Under the pieces are notes generated by a model that saw only the letters and a list, made by a program, of their open reading frames with translations, ran no database searches and was not told where the DNA came from. A stretch of DNA of 24,423 bases from JASFBA01 sp036172265. GTDB taxonomy: Bacteria; Chloroflexota; Chloroflexia; DTKN01. The stretch is taken from NCBI GenBank assembly GCA_036172265.1, contig JASFBA010000050.1, positions 1 to 24,423 on the forward strand, read 5' to 3'. Shown here in pieces: positions 13,414 to 21,432 of this stretch. How positions within the stretch are numbered: position 1 is the stretch's first letter; each line of letters opens with the position of its first letter. The position numbers and the translations under genes were made by a program.

Positions 13414-14577
13414 TCACCACAGCGACGTCTGCCGGGCCGGCCGTCGGCCGTCCAGAAGGATGAAGGGGGCCGCCCGATCCATAGGGACGCCCAGTTTGCC
13501 CAGGTCCTGGAGGTCGCGCAGGCGGCCCAGGCGACGGGCCGCAAGCAGCCGATCGGCCAGGCGCGGGCCGATGCCGGGGACGCGCAGGAGTTCCTGGCGA
13601 GAAGCGGTGTTAACCTCGACCGGGGACTCCAGAAGATGGCGACGGGCCCAGGCCAGTTTGGGGTCCATCTCCAGGGGAAGACGGCCGCTTTCGTCCAGGG
13701 GCAGTTCTTCTACGGAGAAACCATAGTCGCGCAGAAGGTAACTGGCCTGGTAGAGCCGACGTTGGCGCTGCGGCGATTCGGCCGGCCGCTCCTCCAGCGG
13801 CGTATCGGGAATCGGGCGGAAGGCAGAAAAGTAGGCCCGGGTCAGCCGCAGATGGCGGAAGAGGTAGGCGGTAGTGCGCAGGAGTTCCGCATCGCTTTCC
13901 CCGGCGGGGCCGACGACGAACTGGGTGCTGAGGGAAGGGCCGCTGCGGCGAAGGCTTTTCCAGGGACCCGGCCGTCCCCCGACCTCTTGACGTATCTCCT
14001 CCACTTGGCACAACGGCCGGAAAAGTTCCTCCAGAAAGGCCTTGCGCGGGGCCAGGAGCGCCAGGCGCTCCGGCGTGGGAGCCTCCAGGTTGATGCTGAC
14101 CCGGTCGGCCAGGAGCATGGTCTGGCGAATCTGCTCCGGTTCGGCCCCCGGCATGATCTTCAGGTGCAGGTAGCCGGTGAATCGGTACTTCCGACGCAGG
14201 ATTTCGGCGGTGGCGATGATCTGGTCCTGGGTGCGCACTCCTCCGCCGACCAGGCCGGAACTCAGGAAGAGGCCTTGGGCCAGGCCGGCCTGATAGAGCC
14301 GGTAAAAGACCGCCGCCAGTTCATCCGGGGCAAAACTCGCCCGACGGAAGTCACGGCCGGCCCGGAAGGGACAGTACAGGCAGTTGCGCTCACAGGCGTT
14401 GGAGAGCAACCCCTTCAGAAGGACGATCGAACCGTGAGGGGTACAGGCCCGATGCAGACAGCCGGGCAGAACGGCATCGGCAACCGAACCGGCCCGTCGG
14501 CCGTTGGGCAGAACCTCCTCGGCCGGCTCCAGGTCGGCCTCCGGACCGAGCAAGCGCAACTTCTCCAAAGGCTCCAT
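13414..14577 (-). CDS. Radical SAM protein with C-terminal helix-hairpin-helix, putative DNA repair/modification
   Basis: The 387-residue product starts at ATG 14577, chosen because the alternative at 14595 lies inside the operator. The 4Fe-4S/SAM motif is Cys62, Cys66 and Cys69 in CERNCLYCPF. The middle matches the family annotated as putative DNA modification/repair radical SAM proteins (SSGLVGGGVRTQDQI, YLHLKIMPG, VSINLEAPT). The C-terminus carries a helix-hairpin-helix (ELLRVPGIGPRLADRLL) that should bind DNA. In other genomes this family is linked to a uracil-DNA-glycosylase-related partner; none is seen here. A promoter and a LexA box directly upstream support an SOS role. The reaction is not established. 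Confidence 0.88.
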   Translation of the reverse strand: MEPLEKLRLLGPEADLEPAEEVLPNGRRAGSVADAVLPGCLHRACTPHGSIVLLKGLLSNACERNCLYCPFRAGRDFRRASFAPDELAAVFYRLYQAGLAQGLFLSSGLVGGGVRTQDQIIATAEILRRKYRFTGYLHLKIMPGAEPEQIRQTMLLADRVSINLEAPTPERLALLAPRKAFLEELFRPLCQVEEIRQEVGGRPGPWKSLRRSGPSLSTQFVVGPAGESDAELLRTTAYLFRHLRLTRAYFSAFRPIPDTPLEERPAESPQRQRRLYQASYLLRDYGFSVEELPLDESGRLPLEMDPKLAWARRHLLESPVEVNTASRQELLRVPGIGPRLADRLLAARRLGRLRDLQDLGKLGVPMDRAAPFILLDGRRPARQTSLW

Positions 14578-14589
14578 CTCCAAACCTCG

Positions 14590-14601
14590 GAACATCTGTT
14601 C
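14590..14601. promoter_or_regulatory. LexA operator upstream of radical-SAM gene
   Basis: GAACATCTGTTC fits GAAC-N4-GTTC perfectly. It lies 3 bases beyond the -10 (14605-14610, minus strand), covering the expected transcription start and ending 12 bases before the ATG. Confidence 0.85.
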
Positions 14602-14604
14602 GTT

Positions 14605-14633
14605 AGTATACCAAAAATGGGTCCAAAAAGCAA
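14605..14633 (-). promoter_or_regulatory. Promoter of the radical-SAM gene
   Basis: TTGCTT (14628-14633) and TATACT (14605-14610) on the minus strand are 17 bases apart, with an extended -10 TGG. It is divergent from the next promoter. Confidence 0.8.
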
Positions 14634-14649
14634 ATGGGCAAAATTCCTC

Positions 14650-14678
14650 TTGTCAAACGGGATGGTCCGTGCTATAAT
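14650..14678 (+). promoter_or_regulatory. Promoter of the secreted hydrolase gene
   Basis: TTGTCA (14650-14655) and TATAAT (14673-14678) are 17 bases apart, close to consensus. The leader is about 150 bases. Confidence 0.85.
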
Positions 14679-14833
14679 ACAATTACCGGCCGCCGTCCGA
14701 CCGTCTGAGCAAAACCTATCTGGCAGTCCAAGGACACAGTCCCCCTCCCCCAACCGGGCGGCAGCCCGGAGCGGCAAGGTTGCAGGCCCGGCCCGGGCGG
14801 ACCTGCCCAATCGGTAGACAGGAGGTGTTACCC

Positions 14834-15787
14834 ATGAGATTGCGAATGTGGCGTCCCGCCCTTGCTTTCCTTGTCCTGCTCCTCGCCTTGACCATCGCCC
14901 CGACGGCCCAAGCCGATGGTCCCAGCATAGACCTTCGCGACGGCAACCGGGATGGCATCCCCGACGCCCTGGTCATCGAGGTGAACCGCATCGCCCGCAG
15001 CCCGGACAAAATGGCCGCCATCGCCGACCTGGTGAACCGGCTTCCCTATGCGCCCGAAACCCGGGCCCTCCAGGAGAAAGCCGCCCAACTCCAGGCCCGC
15101 CTGGCCAAGGTCCAGGATGACCGGGAAGCCCAGCAGATTCTCGGCGAACTTCGAGTCCTCTCCGAGCAGATGATGGCCGATCCCAACTATGCTCAGACGA
15201 TCCAGGGGCTAACGGCAATGTTCGCCCCCCAGGGACTCCGAGAAGGCCGCGGCCTGGACAGCGTCCGCTGGGGAGACCTGCGGCGTGGCCACATCATGCT
15301 GGTCCGTTCAGGCCTGTGGGACTGGTTCATGTTCATCTACGCCATGTGGTACAGCCATGCCGGGAACTATGACGGAAACAACCTGGTCTATGAGTCCAGC
15401 ACCGACGGCGTACGCCTGAAGCCTCTGAGCCGATGGCAACAGCCCGGACAGTACATCGGCCTGGGCTATGACAACAAACGCACCGAGGCCCAGGTCCGAT
15501 CTGCCCTGGACTGGGCCAAAGACTTCTACGGCACCGACGGCCGCACCCCCTACAACTACTTTTACCCTGACAAGTGGACCGACAGCCGGCTTTACTGCTC
15601 GCAACTGACCTGGAAAATCCATAGCCACCTGGGCGTGAACCTGGACAGCAACGCCTGGCAGTACCAGTTGTGGATCGCCGCCCGCTGGGGTTGGTGGGCC
15701 GTATACGCCGTCTCTCTCCCCGCTGTTGCTCCGGACGAGGTCTGGCTGGACGGCGACGTAACGATGTACTCTACCGGGTGGAACTAG
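14834..15787 (+). CDS. Secreted permuted-papain (YiiX/NlpC-P60-like) hydrolase with calcium-loop motif
   Basis: The 317-residue product starts at ATG 14834 after an AGGAGGTG site. A signal peptide (Arg-rich start, hydrophobic core, AQA at ~27) is followed by a DGNRDGIPDA loop, which resembles calcium-binding dockerin/thrombospondin-3 loops. A helical region (~45-130) precedes the catalytic domain. That domain has the order of circularly permuted NlpC/P60 proteins: RGHIMLVRSGLW, then the His motif YSHAGNYDGN, and later the Cys motif LYCSQLTWKIH. The likely activity is cleavage of an amide or thioester bond outside the membrane; the substrate is not known. A strong promoter precedes it and a terminator follows. 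Confidence 0.8.
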   Translation: MRLRMWRPALAFLVLLLALTIAPTAQADGPSIDLRDGNRDGIPDALVIEVNRIARSPDKMAAIADLVNRLPYAPETRALQEKAAQLQARLAKVQDDREAQQILGELRVLSEQMMADPNYAQTIQGLTAMFAPQGLREGRGLDSVRWGDLRRGHIMLVRSGLWDWFMFIYAMWYSHAGNYDGNNLVYESSTDGVRLKPLSRWQQPGQYIGLGYDNKRTEAQVRSALDWAKDFYGTDGRTPYNYFYPDKWTDSRLYCSQLTWKIHSHLGVNLDSNAWQYQLWIAARWGWWAVYAVSLPAVAPDEVWLDGDVTMYSTGWN

Positions 15788-15812
15788 CCCTGTTTCAACC
15801 GTTTTGAAATCG

Positions 15813-15844
15813 GCAGGACAGGCCCGGGCCCTGTCCTGCTTTTT
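15813..15844 (+). terminator. Rho-independent terminator
   Basis: A 10-bp perfect stem, GCAGGACAGG (15813-15822) with CCTGTCCTGC (15830-15839), has a short GC loop and is followed by five T. It lies between the hydrolase gene and the next lipoprotein gene, whose ribosome site starts only 4 bases after the T-tract. Confidence 0.85.
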
Positions 15845-15855
15845 CTGAAGGAGCA

Positions 15856-16959
15856 ATGTGGCGGATCGGTCTGCTTCTCCTTATATTGCTCTTTGCCTGT
15901 ACCTATTCTCCAGCCATGCCCCCGGCCTCCTGGCCATCCCCGCCGGGCTATGTCCTCTCTGGGCAAAATGTGGCCGGAGGTTTTGCCTCCAACGCTCTGA
16001 CCCTCTTCGATCCCCACCGGCTGACCGTGCTCCGTACCGTCTCCCTTCCCCATTCCTGGGCCAAAAATTTGGCCGTGGATCCGGAGGGAAACGTCTGGAT
16101 CGGCTATTCGGGGAACATGCGCCGGAGCGATAACCGCGTCGAGGTTTACTCCTCCCAGGGCGAACTACGGCAAACCTTACAGCCCTGTATGGACCCGGAA
16201 GCCGGAATCGCCTTCGCCGCCGGCCGGGCCTTTATCGCCTGTGCCGAAGACGGCCTTCGGGGGCGGGTGGTCGTTATCCATCGGAGAACGCTGGAGGTGG
16301 AAAAAGACCTCTGGCTCCAAGTGAGCGATGCCCCTCTGGTCCTGATCTCCAGCGCGGCCGACGAATCCGCCGTCCTTGTCGTGGGCCTGACCCGTGGGCC
16401 GGAAGAGGCCAGTTACAGCGTGCTGAACTGGATCGACCCCCAGACCCTTGCGCTGGTGGCCCAGCACCCTTTGGGGAAAAATACCGACATCTGGCGCATC
16501 CTGCCCTACCAGGGCCGGTTCTACCTGCTCAACGTCGGCAGTTATCGCCAGAACCGGGCCCAGGCCAACGATGTGCTCGTCGTGACCCCGAGCCTACCCC
16601 TCGAAGTCGTTCCTCTGGCTACCTCCCCTGCCCCGCTCTGGGGAGACATCGCCGACGGTTTCCTCTACGCCTATCACAACCCCGCCTGGAACAGCACCGT
16701 TACCGAGCCCCGACGCTGGATTTCCCGAACCGACCTGCAGTCCGGCCGGGTGGTCACTTGGACTCTGCCCCAGGACTGGGATGCCAGCGACCTGGCCGTC
16801 GTGAACGGCCAGATTCTCCTGGCCCACTGGGAGTACTGGAGCGGCGATCGGTATGATGGCCTCTACCGTTTCGATCCCGAAAGCGGCCGGTTGACGTTCC
16901 TTCTCCCCATCCCCGACGCTTCAGGGATAAAGGTGCCCCGGACGTGGCCAAGCCACTAA
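15856..16959 (+). CDS. Beta-propeller lipoprotein, function unknown
   Basis: The 367-residue product starts at ATG 15856 after an AAGGAG site. A signal peptide ends in lipobox LLFAC. The body has repeating strands of the YVTN/NHL propeller style (LTLFDPHRLTVLRTV, LAVDPEGNVWIGY, VVVIHRRTLEVEKDL, LNWIDPQTLALVAQ, LYRFDPESGRLTFL). These often act as binding or scaffold domains at the cell surface, and no catalytic residues are recognised. The upstream terminator suggests it is expressed by readthrough at low level or from an unrecognised promoter, since none is evident in the 68-base gap. Function cannot be named. Confidence 0.8.
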   Translation: MWRIGLLLLILLFACTYSPAMPPASWPSPPGYVLSGQNVAGGFASNALTLFDPHRLTVLRTVSLPHSWAKNLAVDPEGNVWIGYSGNMRRSDNRVEVYSSQGELRQTLQPCMDPEAGIAFAAGRAFIACAEDGLRGRVVVIHRRTLEVEKDLWLQVSDAPLVLISSAADESAVLVVGLTRGPEEASYSVLNWIDPQTLALVAQHPLGKNTDIWRILPYQGRFYLLNVGSYRQNRAQANDVLVVTPSLPLEVVPLATSPAPLWGDIADGFLYAYHNPAWNSTVTEPRRWISRTDLQSGRVVTWTLPQDWDASDLAVVNGQILLAHWEYWSGDRYDGLYRFDPESGRLTFLLPIPDASGIKVPRTWPSH

Positions 16960-17034
16960 TGCCGTCGGGTGTCGATCTGCGGCCAAATCGGATATGACTT
17001 GGCATTGTCCGACGAGGCCGGGACACTTAGGCGA

Positions 17035-17063
17035 TTGACGGGGGCCGTCGGGTGTGTTATGAT
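17035..17063 (+). promoter_or_regulatory. Promoter of yacL-ispDF-cobB operon
   Basis: TTGACG (17035-17040) and TATGAT (17058-17063) are 17 bases apart. The leader to the ATG at 17115 is about 45 bases. Confidence 0.75.
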
Positions 17064-17114
17064 ATCTTGTAGACGAGATAGGTCGGCCTCGCTGCGGGCC
17101 ATACGGATTGCGCT

Positions 17115-18218
17115 ATGGAAAAACGGGATAGGAAGAAAACACATGGTACGGAGTCACTGGTCAGCGTGACTTTCTGGGTGCGTGTCCTGGGCATGTTCCT
17201 CTTTGGCCTAGCGGGACTGTGGATCGCCCTGTCCATTTCCGGAACGCCCGTCCGGGGCGAAGACTGGCGTTACATCGCTACCCTGACCCTGGCTGGAGCC
17301 GGCCTAGGCCTCCTTATCACCCCTTCCCTGACCATCGTCCCCATCCGTTACCTCAGCGGCCGATTGCGCACCGTAGCCCTGGAGGACCTGGTGGCCGTTG
17401 CTTTGGGATTGCTGGTTGCGCTGGTCATCTCCGCCCTCCTGGCTTTGCCCCTTTCTATGCTTCCTTCGCCTCTGGGCCAGTTGCTGCCCTTTATCCTCAG
17501 CGTCCTGCTCTGCTACATCAGCGCTTCCATCGCCCTGGTGCGCAAGCGCGAGATCTACAGCCTGGTGGCAAGCCGGCGGGAGACCTTCGTACGCGGACTC
17601 GTGCCGGCCGGCATCCTCCTCGACTCCAGTGCCATTATCGACGGCCGCATCGCCGACCTGGTCAGTAGCGGCTTTATTGCCGGCCCACTCATCGTGCCGC
17701 GCTTCATCCTACGCGAACTCCAGCGTATCGCCGATTCCGATGACCTCATCCGGCGCAAGCGCGGCCGCCGGGGGTTGGACGTGCTCAACCGGCTACAGAA
17801 AGAGGCCCTTGTCCCCGTTCGTATTACCGATCTGGATGTGGAAGAGATTGCGGATGTGGATGGGAAACTCATCCAACTGGCCCGCCTGTACCATTGCCCG
17901 ATCCTGACCACCGACTACAACCTCAACCGGGTGGCCGAACTTCAGGGCGTATTCGTCCTGAACATCCACGACCTGGCCCAGGCCGTGCGCCCGATCGTCT
18001 TGCCCGGGGAGGAACTGACCGTGCAACTGGTGCACGAGGGAAAGGAATACGGCCAGGGCGTCGGTTATCTGGATGACGGCACGATGGTCGTAGTGGACGA
18101 AGGCCGCGCCTACATCGGGCAAAAGGTGAATGTGACCGTCAGCCGCCTCCTGCCGACGACGGCCGGCCGGATCGCCTTTGCCCACCTTTCTCCCCGCAGC
18201 GAGTCGGAGGAAAGGTAA
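17115..18218 (+). CDS. PIN/TRAM-domain membrane protein (YacL family)
   Basis: The 367-residue product has about four N-terminal membrane helices (within ~15-140). A cytoplasmic PIN nuclease-fold domain follows, with acidic residues in LLDSSAIIDGRI, in PRFILRELQRIAD and in ADVDGKLIQLA / ILTTDYNLN. It ends with a TRAM domain (~300-355, GEELTVQLVHEGKEYGQG and DDGTMVVVDEGR). This order is the YacL family, found in many bacteria directly before ispD. RNA cleavage is predicted from the fold but the cellular role is unsettled. The ribosome site before ATG 17115 is weak. The ispDF start lies only 4 bases after the stop. Confidence 0.92.
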   Translation: MEKRDRKKTHGTESLVSVTFWVRVLGMFLFGLAGLWIALSISGTPVRGEDWRYIATLTLAGAGLGLLITPSLTIVPIRYLSGRLRTVALEDLVAVALGLLVALVISALLALPLSMLPSPLGQLLPFILSVLLCYISASIALVRKREIYSLVASRRETFVRGLVPAGILLDSSAIIDGRIADLVSSGFIAGPLIVPRFILRELQRIADSDDLIRRKRGRRGLDVLNRLQKEALVPVRITDLDVEEIADVDGKLIQLARLYHCPILTTDYNLNRVAELQGVFVLNIHDLAQAVRPIVLPGEELTVQLVHEGKEYGQGVGYLDDGTMVVVDEGRAYIGQKVNVTVSRLLPTTAGRIAFAHLSPRSESEER

Positions 18219-18222
18219 AGGG

Positions 18223-19416
18223 GTGTTCCGCGGGGAACCTGTTTTTGCCCTAGTGGTAGCCGCCGGCCAGAGCCGACGGATGGGGGGGAAAGATAAACTT
18301 TTCTCCCTGTTGGCCGGCGTGCCCCTGCTGGCCCGCACGGTGGAAGGGATGCTTTCTTCTCCCTATGTGGACGAGGTCGTGGTCGTGCTACGCCCGGAGC
18401 GGCTGGAAGACGGCCGGCAACTGGCCTGCAACCGGGGTTGGCAACGGGTGCGCTTTTGCATCGGTGGCCCCCGACGCCAGGATTCCGTGCGCCTGGGGCT
18501 GGAGACGCTGGAAGGAGAGGGCTGGGTGCTTATCCATGACGGCGCTCGTCCCTTTCTCACCCCGACCCTGGTGGGGCGAGGGCTGGAGGCGGCGGCCGAA
18601 AAGGGGGCGGCCGTGCCGGCCCTGCCGCTGTCCGATACGATCAAGCGGGTTTCGCCGTCCGGCCTGGTGGAGAAGACCCTTCCCCGAGAGGCCCTGTGGG
18701 GCGTACAGACGCCGCAGGCCTTTCGCCTTTCCCTCATCCGTGAGGCGCACCGCCGCTTCGCCTCCAGCCCCCAGACCTTTACCGATGATGCCGCTCTTCT
18801 GGAGGCGCTGGGCCATCCGGTGGCCGTCTTTCCCGGCGAAGCCGATAACTTCAAAGTAACCTCGGCGGAGGACCTGCAGCGGGCCGAGGCCCTCTGGCGA
18901 ATTCGGGAGTACCCTGGTGAGGAAAACGGCCTTCGCATCGGCCTGGGCTATGACATCCACCGGATGCGGGCCGGCCGCCGCCTTGTCCTGGGCGGCGTGG
19001 AGGTGCCCTCCCCCCGAGGGCTGGTGGGCCACTCGGATGCCGACGTCCTCACCCACGCCGTGATGGACGCCCTGCTGGGGGCGGCCGGCCTGGGAGATAT
19101 CGGCACGCACTTTCCCCCGACAGACCCGGCCTGGAAGGATGTCTCCAGCCTGACCCTCCTGGAGCGCGTCGTGGAGATGCTGGGCGCTGCCGGCTGGGTG
19201 CCCCGGCAGGTCAGCGCGGTCCTGGTAGCCGAGCGGCCACGCCTGGGGCCTTTTATCCCGATGATGCGCGCCCGCCTGGCCGAACGCCTTGCGCTACCTC
19301 CTCAGGAGGTCGGCATCCAGGTGACCACGAACGAAGGGCTGGGGGCCCTGGGGCGGGGAGAGGGCCTGGCCGCCTGGGCCGTGGCTCAGATCGGCCGGCC
19401 GCGGGGCAGGAGGTGA
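18223..19416 (+). CDS. ispDF: Bifunctional IspD-IspF, MEP isoprenoid pathway
   Basis: The N-terminal half (1-225) is 2-C-methyl-D-erythritol 4-phosphate cytidylyltransferase: AAGQSRRMGGKDK, IHDGARPF, GVQTPQAF and TDDAALLEALG. The C-terminal half (~236-397) is 2-C-methyl-D-erythritol 2,4-cyclodiphosphate synthase: GLGYDIHRM with metal ligands Asp and His, GHSDADVLTHAVMDALLGA, and the TTNEGLGALGRGEG end. The fusion joins two non-consecutive steps, as in some proteobacteria; the IspE step lies between them. The GTG start at 18223 is chosen for the GGAGGAAAGG site inside the yacL end; the frame extends upstream but into yacL. cobB starts 4 bases after the stop. With the polyprenyl synthase in the same window it points to MEP-derived prenyl lipids. 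Confidence 0.96.
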   Translation: MFRGEPVFALVVAAGQSRRMGGKDKLFSLLAGVPLLARTVEGMLSSPYVDEVVVVLRPERLEDGRQLACNRGWQRVRFCIGGPRRQDSVRLGLETLEGEGWVLIHDGARPFLTPTLVGRGLEAAAEKGAAVPALPLSDTIKRVSPSGLVEKTLPREALWGVQTPQAFRLSLIREAHRRFASSPQTFTDDAALLEALGHPVAVFPGEADNFKVTSAEDLQRAEALWRIREYPGEENGLRIGLGYDIHRMRAGRRLVLGGVEVPSPRGLVGHSDADVLTHAVMDALLGAAGLGDIGTHFPPTDPAWKDVSSLTLLERVVEMLGAAGWVPRQVSAVLVAERPRLGPFIPMMRARLAERLALPPQEVGIQVTTNEGLGALGRGEGLAAWAVAQIGRPRGRR

Positions 19417-19420
19417 CCGA

Positions 19421-20167
19421 ATGTCCGAAGACCTCTACACACGGGCCAGGGTCCTGCTTCAGCAGAGCCGTCGAGCCGTCGCCCTGACCGGGGCCGGCAT
19501 CAGCACCCCCTCCGGCATCCCCGATTTCCGTTCTCCCGGCACAGGGATGTGGAGCCAGGTGGATCCGATGGAGGTGGCCACCATCCAGGTTTTTCGGCGC
19601 GATCCGGCCGCCTTCTACCGCTGGTACGGCGCTTCGGCCCGGCAGATGTTCGCCGTCCAACCCAACCCGGCCCACCTTGCCCTGGCCGAACTGGAGCGAC
19701 GCGGCACCCTGCGGGCCGTGGTCACCCAGAACATAGACCGTCTGCACCAGCAGGCCGGCTCCCTGCGGGTTCTGGAACTGCACGGAAATTGTCAGACGGC
19801 CCATTGCCTGCGATGCGGGGCAGCGTTCGAGGCTCGCCCGCTCCTGGAACGCTTCCTGGAGACGGAGGAGGTCCCCCATTGCCCCTGCGGCGGCCTGATC
19901 AAGCCGGACGTGGTCCTCTTCGGGGAAATGTTGCCCCTGGACGTGTTGGAGGAAGCCCGACAGGAGATCGCCCACTGCGACCTCCTGCTGATCGTCGGTT
20001 CTTCGCTGGTGGTTACCCCGGCGGCGGAACTCCCCTGGCTGGCTATCCAGGCCCGTGCTCCCCTGATTCTCTGCAACCGGGAGGCAACCTGGGCCGACCC
20101 CTATGCGGCCGTCATCCTGAGGGACGACGTTGCCCGCAGCCTACCCGCCCTCCTGGAGGGATGGTGA
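19421..20167 (+). CDS. cobB: SIR2-family NAD-dependent protein deacylase
   Basis: It removes acyl groups from protein lysines using NAD, often regulating acetyl-CoA synthetase. The 248-residue product has GAGIS at 24-28, GIPDFRS, QNID at 103-106, the catalytic His121 in LHGN, and a four-Cys zinc knuckle (Cys129, Cys132, Cys154, Cys156) with shortened CPC spacing in the second pair. GSSLVVTPAAELP contributes to NAD binding. ATG 19421 follows a CAGGAGG site. As third gene of the operon it may link NAD or acetyl status to metabolism, which is inference. Its last 27 bases overlap the convergent receiver gene. Confidence 0.93.
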   Translation: MSEDLYTRARVLLQQSRRAVALTGAGISTPSGIPDFRSPGTGMWSQVDPMEVATIQVFRRDPAAFYRWYGASARQMFAVQPNPAHLALAELERRGTLRAVVTQNIDRLHQQAGSLRVLELHGNCQTAHCLRCGAAFEARPLLERFLETEEVPHCPCGGLIKPDVVLFGEMLPLDVLEEARQEIAHCDLLLIVGSSLVVTPAAELPWLAIQARAPLILCNREATWADPYAAVILRDDVARSLPALLEGW

Positions 20168-20557
20168 AGGGGGCAGGCCGGCCGTTTCCTCTTTTCTCCG
20201 TCGCTCCAGCAGGGCTTTGATGCGGGCCATCAGGTCTTCCAATTCAAACGGCTTGACCATGTAGTCATCGGCCCCGGCCCGATAGCCGCGGGCCATCGCC
20301 TCGCGTTCGGTATGCACGGTCAAAAAGATCACCAGAGGGTTTTGCTCGGCTTTGAGCCGGCGGCACATCTCTACCCCATCCATACGGGGCATATTGAGAT
20401 CCAGCACCACCAGGTCAGGACGAAACTCCCGGGCGATCTCCAACCCCTCCACCCCATCCCGGGCCACCCGGATCTGGTAGCCCTCCCGTTCCAACACGTA
20501 ACGCACCAGGGTGACGATATGGCGGTCGTCCTCGACGATCAAGATCTTCTCGGCCAT
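20141..20557 (-). CDS. Stand-alone response-regulator receiver (CheY-like)
   Basis: The 138-residue product is a single receiver domain: acidic pair in IVEDD, phosphorylation site Asp53 in VVLDLNMP, Thr in FLTVHTE, and Lys in MVKPFELEDL. A short Arg/Lys- and Pro-rich tail follows. No output domain is present. ATG 20557 is preferred because the AAGGGGA site is well spaced from it; ATG 20563, 6 bases upstream, would be too close. It lies 11 bases after the small membrane protein gene and is the last gene of this minus operon. Its 3' end overlaps the cobB end by 27 bases. No partner kinase is adjacent. Confidence 0.9.
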   Translation of the reverse strand: MAEKILIVEDDRHIVTLVRYVLEREGYQIRVARDGVEGLEIAREFRPDLVVLDLNMPRMDGVEMCRRLKAEQNPLVIFLTVHTEREAMARGYRAGADDYMVKPFELEDLMARIKALLERRRKEETAGLPPSPSLQEGG

Positions 20558-20568
20558 CGGCATTCCCC

Positions 20569-20790
20569 TTACGGCAGGAATCCCAGAGCGGAGGAGACCA
20601 GGCGCAACAGGATCAAGGTGCCGAACAGAGCCAGGGCCAGGAGGGCAATGCGCACGAGTTCTCCCCGGATGTGGCGATACTGCCTTTCATCGGTGAAGGA
20701 GGTCAAGGTGGTATCACGCTGGAGCGAGCGGTGATAACGCCGTCCAGCCGTCGAGGGTATCTCCGAAGTCCGTCGGAATTTCTGACCCAT
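20569..20790 (-). CDS. Small membrane protein of unknown function
   Basis: The 73-residue product starts at ATG 20790 after a strong AAGGAGGG site. The first ~45 residues are basic and hydrophilic, including TDERQYRHIRGELVR. One hydrophobic helix (~48-68, IALLALALFGTLILL) then leads to the C-terminus. It looks like a single-pass protein with a cytoplasmic basic arm, although topology is inferred. It lies between the XRE-cupin regulator and the receiver gene, with short gaps on both sides. I do not recognise a family. Confidence 0.75.
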   Translation of the reverse strand: MGQKFRRTSEIPSTAGRRYHRSLQRDTTLTSFTDERQYRHIRGELVRIALLALALFGTLILLRLVSSALGFLP

Positions 20791-20807
20791 GTTGCCCTCC
20801 TTGGAGG

Positions 20808-21344
20808 TTACTTTTCTTCCGACTGGAGGGAGGCGATCAGAACCGTCACGCTTTTCCCGTTGGACCAGTGCAAGGTAGCCGGCCGGCGCTGGTAGAGAAC
20901 GTCGCCCTGCCCCAGACGGATGGACTGTCCACCCAGGTTGCAGGTCAATTCTCCTTCGAGGATGTAGTAGAGGGCTCGGGCGGAGGCGGTCAGCGGAACC
21001 GTTTCGGCCGCGCCGGGCGCGAGCGTGACGATTTCAGCCTGAAGGTAAGCCGCTTCCCGTGGGAGAAGGGAGACACGGCAGGCTTCACGGCCATCCTCCT
21101 GGACGATACGTTCATCGGCCCGAACGACAAAGCCGCAGGGGCGCGGCTCCTCCGTGAAAAAGAAGGTAATCGGAACACCGAAAAAGGCCGCCACTTTGCG
21201 CAGATTGCCCACCGAGATGTTGACAATGCCCCGTTCGAGCCGGCTGAGGAACGAGGGTGTCAAACCCGACCCCTCGGAAACCTCCTGGAGAGTACATCCA
21301 CGCTCACGCCGTAACCGACGCAACCGCGCTCCCAGTGTCGTCAT
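20808..21344 (-). CDS. XRE-family transcriptional regulator with C-terminal cupin sensor
   Basis: The 178-residue product starts at ATG 21344 after a GGAGGAGG site; the upstream frame start at 21383 lacks one. Residues ~4-60 form an XRE helix-turn-helix (LRRLRRERGCTLQEVSE, TPSFLSRLERG). The C-terminal ~100-175 is a small cupin barrel (LYYILEGELTCNLGG, IRLGQGDVLYQRRPATLHW), which in this regulator class binds a small ligand. It probably controls its own operon: a palindrome lies just after the -10 box. Residue-level metal ligands of the cupin are incomplete, so a metal-independent ligand is possible. Confidence 0.9.
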   Translation of the reverse strand: MTTLGARLRRLRRERGCTLQEVSEGSGLTPSFLSRLERGIVNISVGNLRKVAAFFGVPITFFFTEEPRPCGFVVRADERIVQEDGREACRVSLLPREAAYLQAEIVTLAPGAAETVPLTASARALYYILEGELTCNLGGQSIRLGQGDVLYQRRPATLHWSNGKSVTVLIASLQSEEK

Positions 21345-21414
21345 GGCCTGCCTCCTCCGTGCATGTGCATCTCGACGAGGCACTGCCTACCTTCGCAGAA
21401 GGAAGATTTTTTAT

Positions 21415-21425
21415 ATCAGACTGAT
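21415..21425. promoter_or_regulatory. Possible operator of the XRE-cupin regulator
   Basis: ATCAGACTGAT is a perfect 5-1-5 dyad. It begins 8 bases beyond the minus-strand -10 and so covers the expected transcription start, a usual place for an autorepressor. The assignment is inferred from position alone. Confidence 0.4.
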
Positions 21426-21432
21426 TACTTGT

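Noticed and set aside
13321..14817. A 498-codon open frame on the plus strand opposite the radical-SAM gene
   Set aside because: It is the mirror of a well-supported gene. It has no ribosome site, has low-complexity Gln/Arg/Gly-rich composition, and crosses the promoters and SOS boxes.
18225..18238. GTTCC/GGAAC dyad at the ispDF start
   Set aside because: Half sites are in the reverse order of a LexA box and lie in coding sequence; the stem is short and probably fortuitous.
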